Part shown: piece by piece, positions 61,940 to 64,000 of the stretch
Layout: the number at the start of each line of letters is the position of its first letter
Position numbering within the stretch: position 1 is the first letter of the stretch
Source of the DNA: Sphingopyxis sp. Root154
GTDB taxonomy: Bacteria > Pseudomonadota > Alphaproteobacteria > Sphingomonadales > Sphingomonadaceae
Assembly (NCBI RefSeq): GCF_001427105.1
Contig: NZ_LMGI01000004.1
Span: 62,001 to 126,000 of the forward strand
DNA: 64,000 nt
Direction of reading: 5' to 3'
The notes under the pieces: generated by a model
Told to the model about the DNA's origin: nothing
Database searches by the model: none
Seen by the model: the letters and a program-made list of their open reading frames with translations, nothing else
Program-made: the position numbers and the translations under genes

Positions 61940-62956
61940 CTAGTCCAGCAGCGCCCGCACATCCTCGTAGAGCTGGCGCGGCACCTGCACGCCATTCGCG
62001 AGGCTGCGCGCGCGCGCTTCGAAGCGCCGCTGCGACGGCAGGCGGGCGCCCTGTCCGGTGATCGCGTCGAACACCTGTTCGGCGCGTTCGATATGCTTCG
62101 CCGCCTCGTTGCCGAGGAAGCCCGCGGGATCGATCGCCAGGATGAACTCGCCGCCGATCGGCGACGAACCGGCACCGGCGTCGAGCGCGATCGATTCGGC
62201 GCTGGTGAGATCGCCGATCAGCGGGCCCGCGATCAGTTCGACCATTGTCGCCAGCGCGGAGCCCTTGTGGCCGCCGAAGGTGAGCATCGCCCCGCCCAGC
62301 GCCGCCGCGGCATCGGTGGTCGAGCGTCCCTCGGCATCGATGCCCCAGCCCTCGGGAATCGGCTTGCCCGCGCGGCGGTGGAGTTCGATCTCACCGCGCG
62401 CGACCGCGCTCGTCGCGAAGTCGAAAATATAGGGATAGGCGCCGGGGCGCGGCCAGCCGAACGCGATCGGGTTGGTACCGAACAGCGGCTTGATCCCGCC
62501 CGCGGGCGCTACCCATGCATGGCTGGGGGTGCAGGCGAACGCCACCAGGCCCGCCGCAGCGACGGCCTCGACCTCGGGCCAGAGCGCCGCGAAATGCACG
62601 CAATTGTTGATCCCGAGCGCGGCAATTCCATTGTGCCGCGCCTTTTCGACCAGAAGGGGCAAGCCTTTCCCGAACGCGGTTTGCGCAAATCCCCCGCCCG
62701 CGTCGACGCGGACCAGTGCGGGCGCGACATCGTGCACCACCGGGACGGCGTCCTTGACCACCTTGCCGGTCTTCAACGTGTTCACGCAGACAAGCAGGCG
62801 ATAGATCCCGTGGCTTGCACATTCGTCGCGCTCGCCGGCAACGATCGTTTCGGTCACCGCCTCGACATGCTGCGGCGCGAGGCCATGGTGCGCGAGGATA
62901 TCGCGCGACAGCGCCGCCACCTCGTCCAGCGAAAGTCGTACATTGTCGTCGCTCAT
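61940..62956 (-). CDS. Ldh2/malate dehydrogenase family imino acid reductase
   Basis: 338 residues of the NAD(P)H-dependent malate/lactate/ureidoglycolate dehydrogenase superfamily: GFAQTAFGKGLPLLVEKA, NNCVHFAALWPEVE, PLFGTNPIAFGWPRP and GGHKGSALATMVELIAG. In hydroxyproline clusters this family supplies a 1-pyrroline-2-carboxylate reductase that turns the product of the 3-hydroxyproline branch into L-proline. The start at 62956 is chosen by family length; the frame is open upstream. It is divergent from the GH127 gene across operator D. Confidence 0.87.
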   Translation of the reverse strand: MSDDNVRLSLDEVAALSRDILAHHGLAPQHVEAVTETIVAGERDECASHGIYRLLVCVNTLKTGKVVKDAVPVVHDVAPALVRVDAGGGFAQTAFGKGLPLLVEKARHNGIAALGINNCVHFAALWPEVEAVAAAGLVAFACTPSHAWVAPAGGIKPLFGTNPIAFGWPRPGAYPYIFDFATSAVARGEIELHRRAGKPIPEGWGIDAEGRSTTDAAAALGGAMLTFGGHKGSALATMVELIAGPLIGDLTSAESIALDAGAGSSPIGGEFILAIDPAGFLGNEAAKHIERAEQVFDAITGQGARLPSQRRFEARARSLANGVQVPRQLYEDVRALLD

Positions 62957-63007
62957 CACTCTTCTTTCATCAAATGTTCCCGAGGCGATTATCGCCGCTT
63001 GCATAAT

Positions 63008-63023
63008 TCGTATACTATATAAT
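63008..63023. promoter_or_regulatory. candidate GntR operator D with overlapping -10 box
   Basis: TCGTATAC (63008-63015) touches an AT-rich TATATAAT (plus-strand -10 TATAAT at 63018-63023) between the divergent imino acid reductase and GH127 genes. Confidence 0.5.
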
Positions 63024-63063
63024 ATGCTACTGCCAAGGCGAGCGAAAGACTCAGGGGAGCATA

Positions 63064-64000
63064 ATGCAACAATGGCACGTCGATCGCCGTACCCTGCTCG
63101 CGGGCGCCGCATCGATGGCGTTCGTCCCGGTTTTCGCCCGCGCAGCACCAGCGGCGAGCATAGCTTTCGGCCCCGCGAAACCGCTACCGCTTTCGGCGAT
63201 CCGCCTGCTCGAATCGCCGTGGCTCGAAGCCGTGGAAGGCAATCGCCGCTATCTGCACGCGCTCGAACCCGACCGCCTGCTCCATAATTTCCGTACCAGC
63301 GCCGGGCTCGAACCCAAGGGCGCAGTCTATGGCGGCTGGGAAAGCGACACGATCGCGGGGCACAGCCTCGGCCATTATCTGACCGCTCTGTCGCTGATGT
63401 ATGCGCAGACGGGCGATGCGGAGTGCAAGCGGCGCGCCAGCTATATCGTGGGTGAACTCGCCGCGGCGCAGGCGGCGCATGGCGACGGCTATGTCGCGGG
63501 CTTCACGCGCAAGCGCGGCGACGTCGTGGAGGACGGCAAGCTGCTGTTCGCGGAGCTGAAGCGCGGCGACATCCGCTCGATGGGGTTCGACCTCAACGGT
63601 TGCTGGGTCCCCTTCTACAACTGGCACAAATTGTTTGCCGGGCTGTTCGATGCGCAGGAGCTTTGCGGCGATGCGAAGGCGTTGCCCGTCGCGGTCGGGC
63701 TCGCCGCCTATATCGACGATGTGTTCGCCGCGCTGACCGACGATCAGGTCCAGCAGATACTCGATTGCGAGCATGGCGGGATCAACGAAAGCTTCGCCGA
63801 GCTTCATGCGCGCACGAAAGACCCGCGCTGGCTGCGCCTCGCCGAGCGGCTGCGCCACCGCAAGGTGCTCGACCCGCTGAGCGAGGGCAGGGATTCGCTG
63901 CCGTGGATCCACGCCAACACCCAGATCCCCAAGATCATCGGCCTTGCCCGGCTGCACGAACTGACCGGCAAGGCGGACGACGCCCAGGCGGCGCGCTTCT
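63064..64000 (+). CDS. GH127 family beta-L-arabinofuranosidase (3' end outside window)
   Basis: The first 312 residues of a DUF1680/GH127 glycoside hydrolase. A Tat-type signal peptide with twin arginines (DRRTLLAGAASMAF) is followed by the family blocks YGGWESDTIAGHSLGHYLTALSLMYAQTGD and NGCWVPFYNWHKLFAGLFD. GGGGAG precedes the ATG. The founding GH127 enzyme, HypBA1 of Bifidobacterium longum, removes beta-L-arabinofuranose from arabinosylated hydroxyproline. Catalytic residues at the C-terminus lie beyond the edge. Position beside a hydroxyproline pathway supports a matching glycoprotein substrate. Confidence 0.9.
   Translation, partial: MQQWHVDRRTLLAGAASMAFVPVFARAAPAASIAFGPAKPLPLSAIRLLESPWLEAVEGNRRYLHALEPDRLLHNFRTSAGLEPKGAVYGGWESDTIAGHSLGHYLTALSLMYAQTGDAECKRRASYIVGELAAAQAAHGDGYVAGFTRKRGDVVEDGKLLFAELKRGDIRSMGFDLNGCWVPFYNWHKLFAGLFDAQELCGDAKALPVAVGLAAYIDDVFAALTDDQVQQILDCEHGGINESFAELHARTKDPRWLRLAERLRHRKVLDPLSEGRDSLPWIHANTQIPKIIGLARLHELTGKADDAQAARF

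Overview
The window is GC-rich, densely packed alphaproteobacterial chromosome. Two large TonB-dependent receptors, many exported peptidases and hydrolases, sphingomonad-type intergenic palindromes and a hisE-hinT pair point to Sphingomonadaceae; a Sphingopyxis-like organism is my best guess, but there is no rRNA or other phylogenetic marker to confirm it. I saw no tRNA, rRNA, CRISPR array, transposase or integrase.

Layout. 1-8.5 kb: the 3' part of a penicillin-acylase-family enzyme, an M16 zinc protease, a small beta-rich protein, a Bcr/CflA-type MFS pump and an APC amino acid permease. 8.5-17.4 kb (minus strand): pbpC with a giant alpha-2-macroglobulin gene, then hisE-hinT. 17.6-26 kb (mostly plus): a TonB-dependent receptor, ung, a TSUP permease and a run of small conserved proteins (DUF427, YaiI/DUF188, DUF962/Mpo1-like, DUF2061, OsmC). 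26-35 kb: mixed small genes, including an arylamine N-acetyltransferase behind a SoxR-like operator, two DUF1801 proteins, a TIR-like protein with an unexplained beta-rich C-terminus, a rifampin ADP-ribosyltransferase (Arr) and several exported proteins or lipoproteins. 35.3-37.0 kb: an AT-rich, evidently foreign gene for an OLD-like ATPase/Toprim nuclease. 37-44 kb: a DUF2199 gene broken by a frameshift, thiC with its TPP riboswitch, a WYL regulator, a GFA protein, and a PNPOx-GST-DUF606 run divergent from a LysR regulator.

44.8-64 kb is the most coherent part. It carries two exported amidohydrolases, a TonB receptor, a DUF885 peptidase, gamma-glutamyltransferase, an APC permease, an FCD/GntR regulator, a 4-hydroxyproline epimerase, a DapA-family deaminase, a D-amino-acid dehydrogenase, an M24 prolidase-like peptidase, an Ldh2-family imino acid reductase and the start of a GH127 beta-L-arabinofuranosidase. 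Together they read as a locus for taking up and degrading hydroxyproline-rich peptides. The GH127 gene suggests that the natural substrate may be plant extensin-type glycoproteins, whose hydroxyproline carries beta-L-arabinofuranose. Four intergenic regions of this segment share an AT-rich TCGTATA(C/T) element, a candidate operator for the GntR regulator. The alpha-ketoglutarate semialdehyde dehydrogenase needed to finish the pathway is not in view and may lie beyond the right edge.
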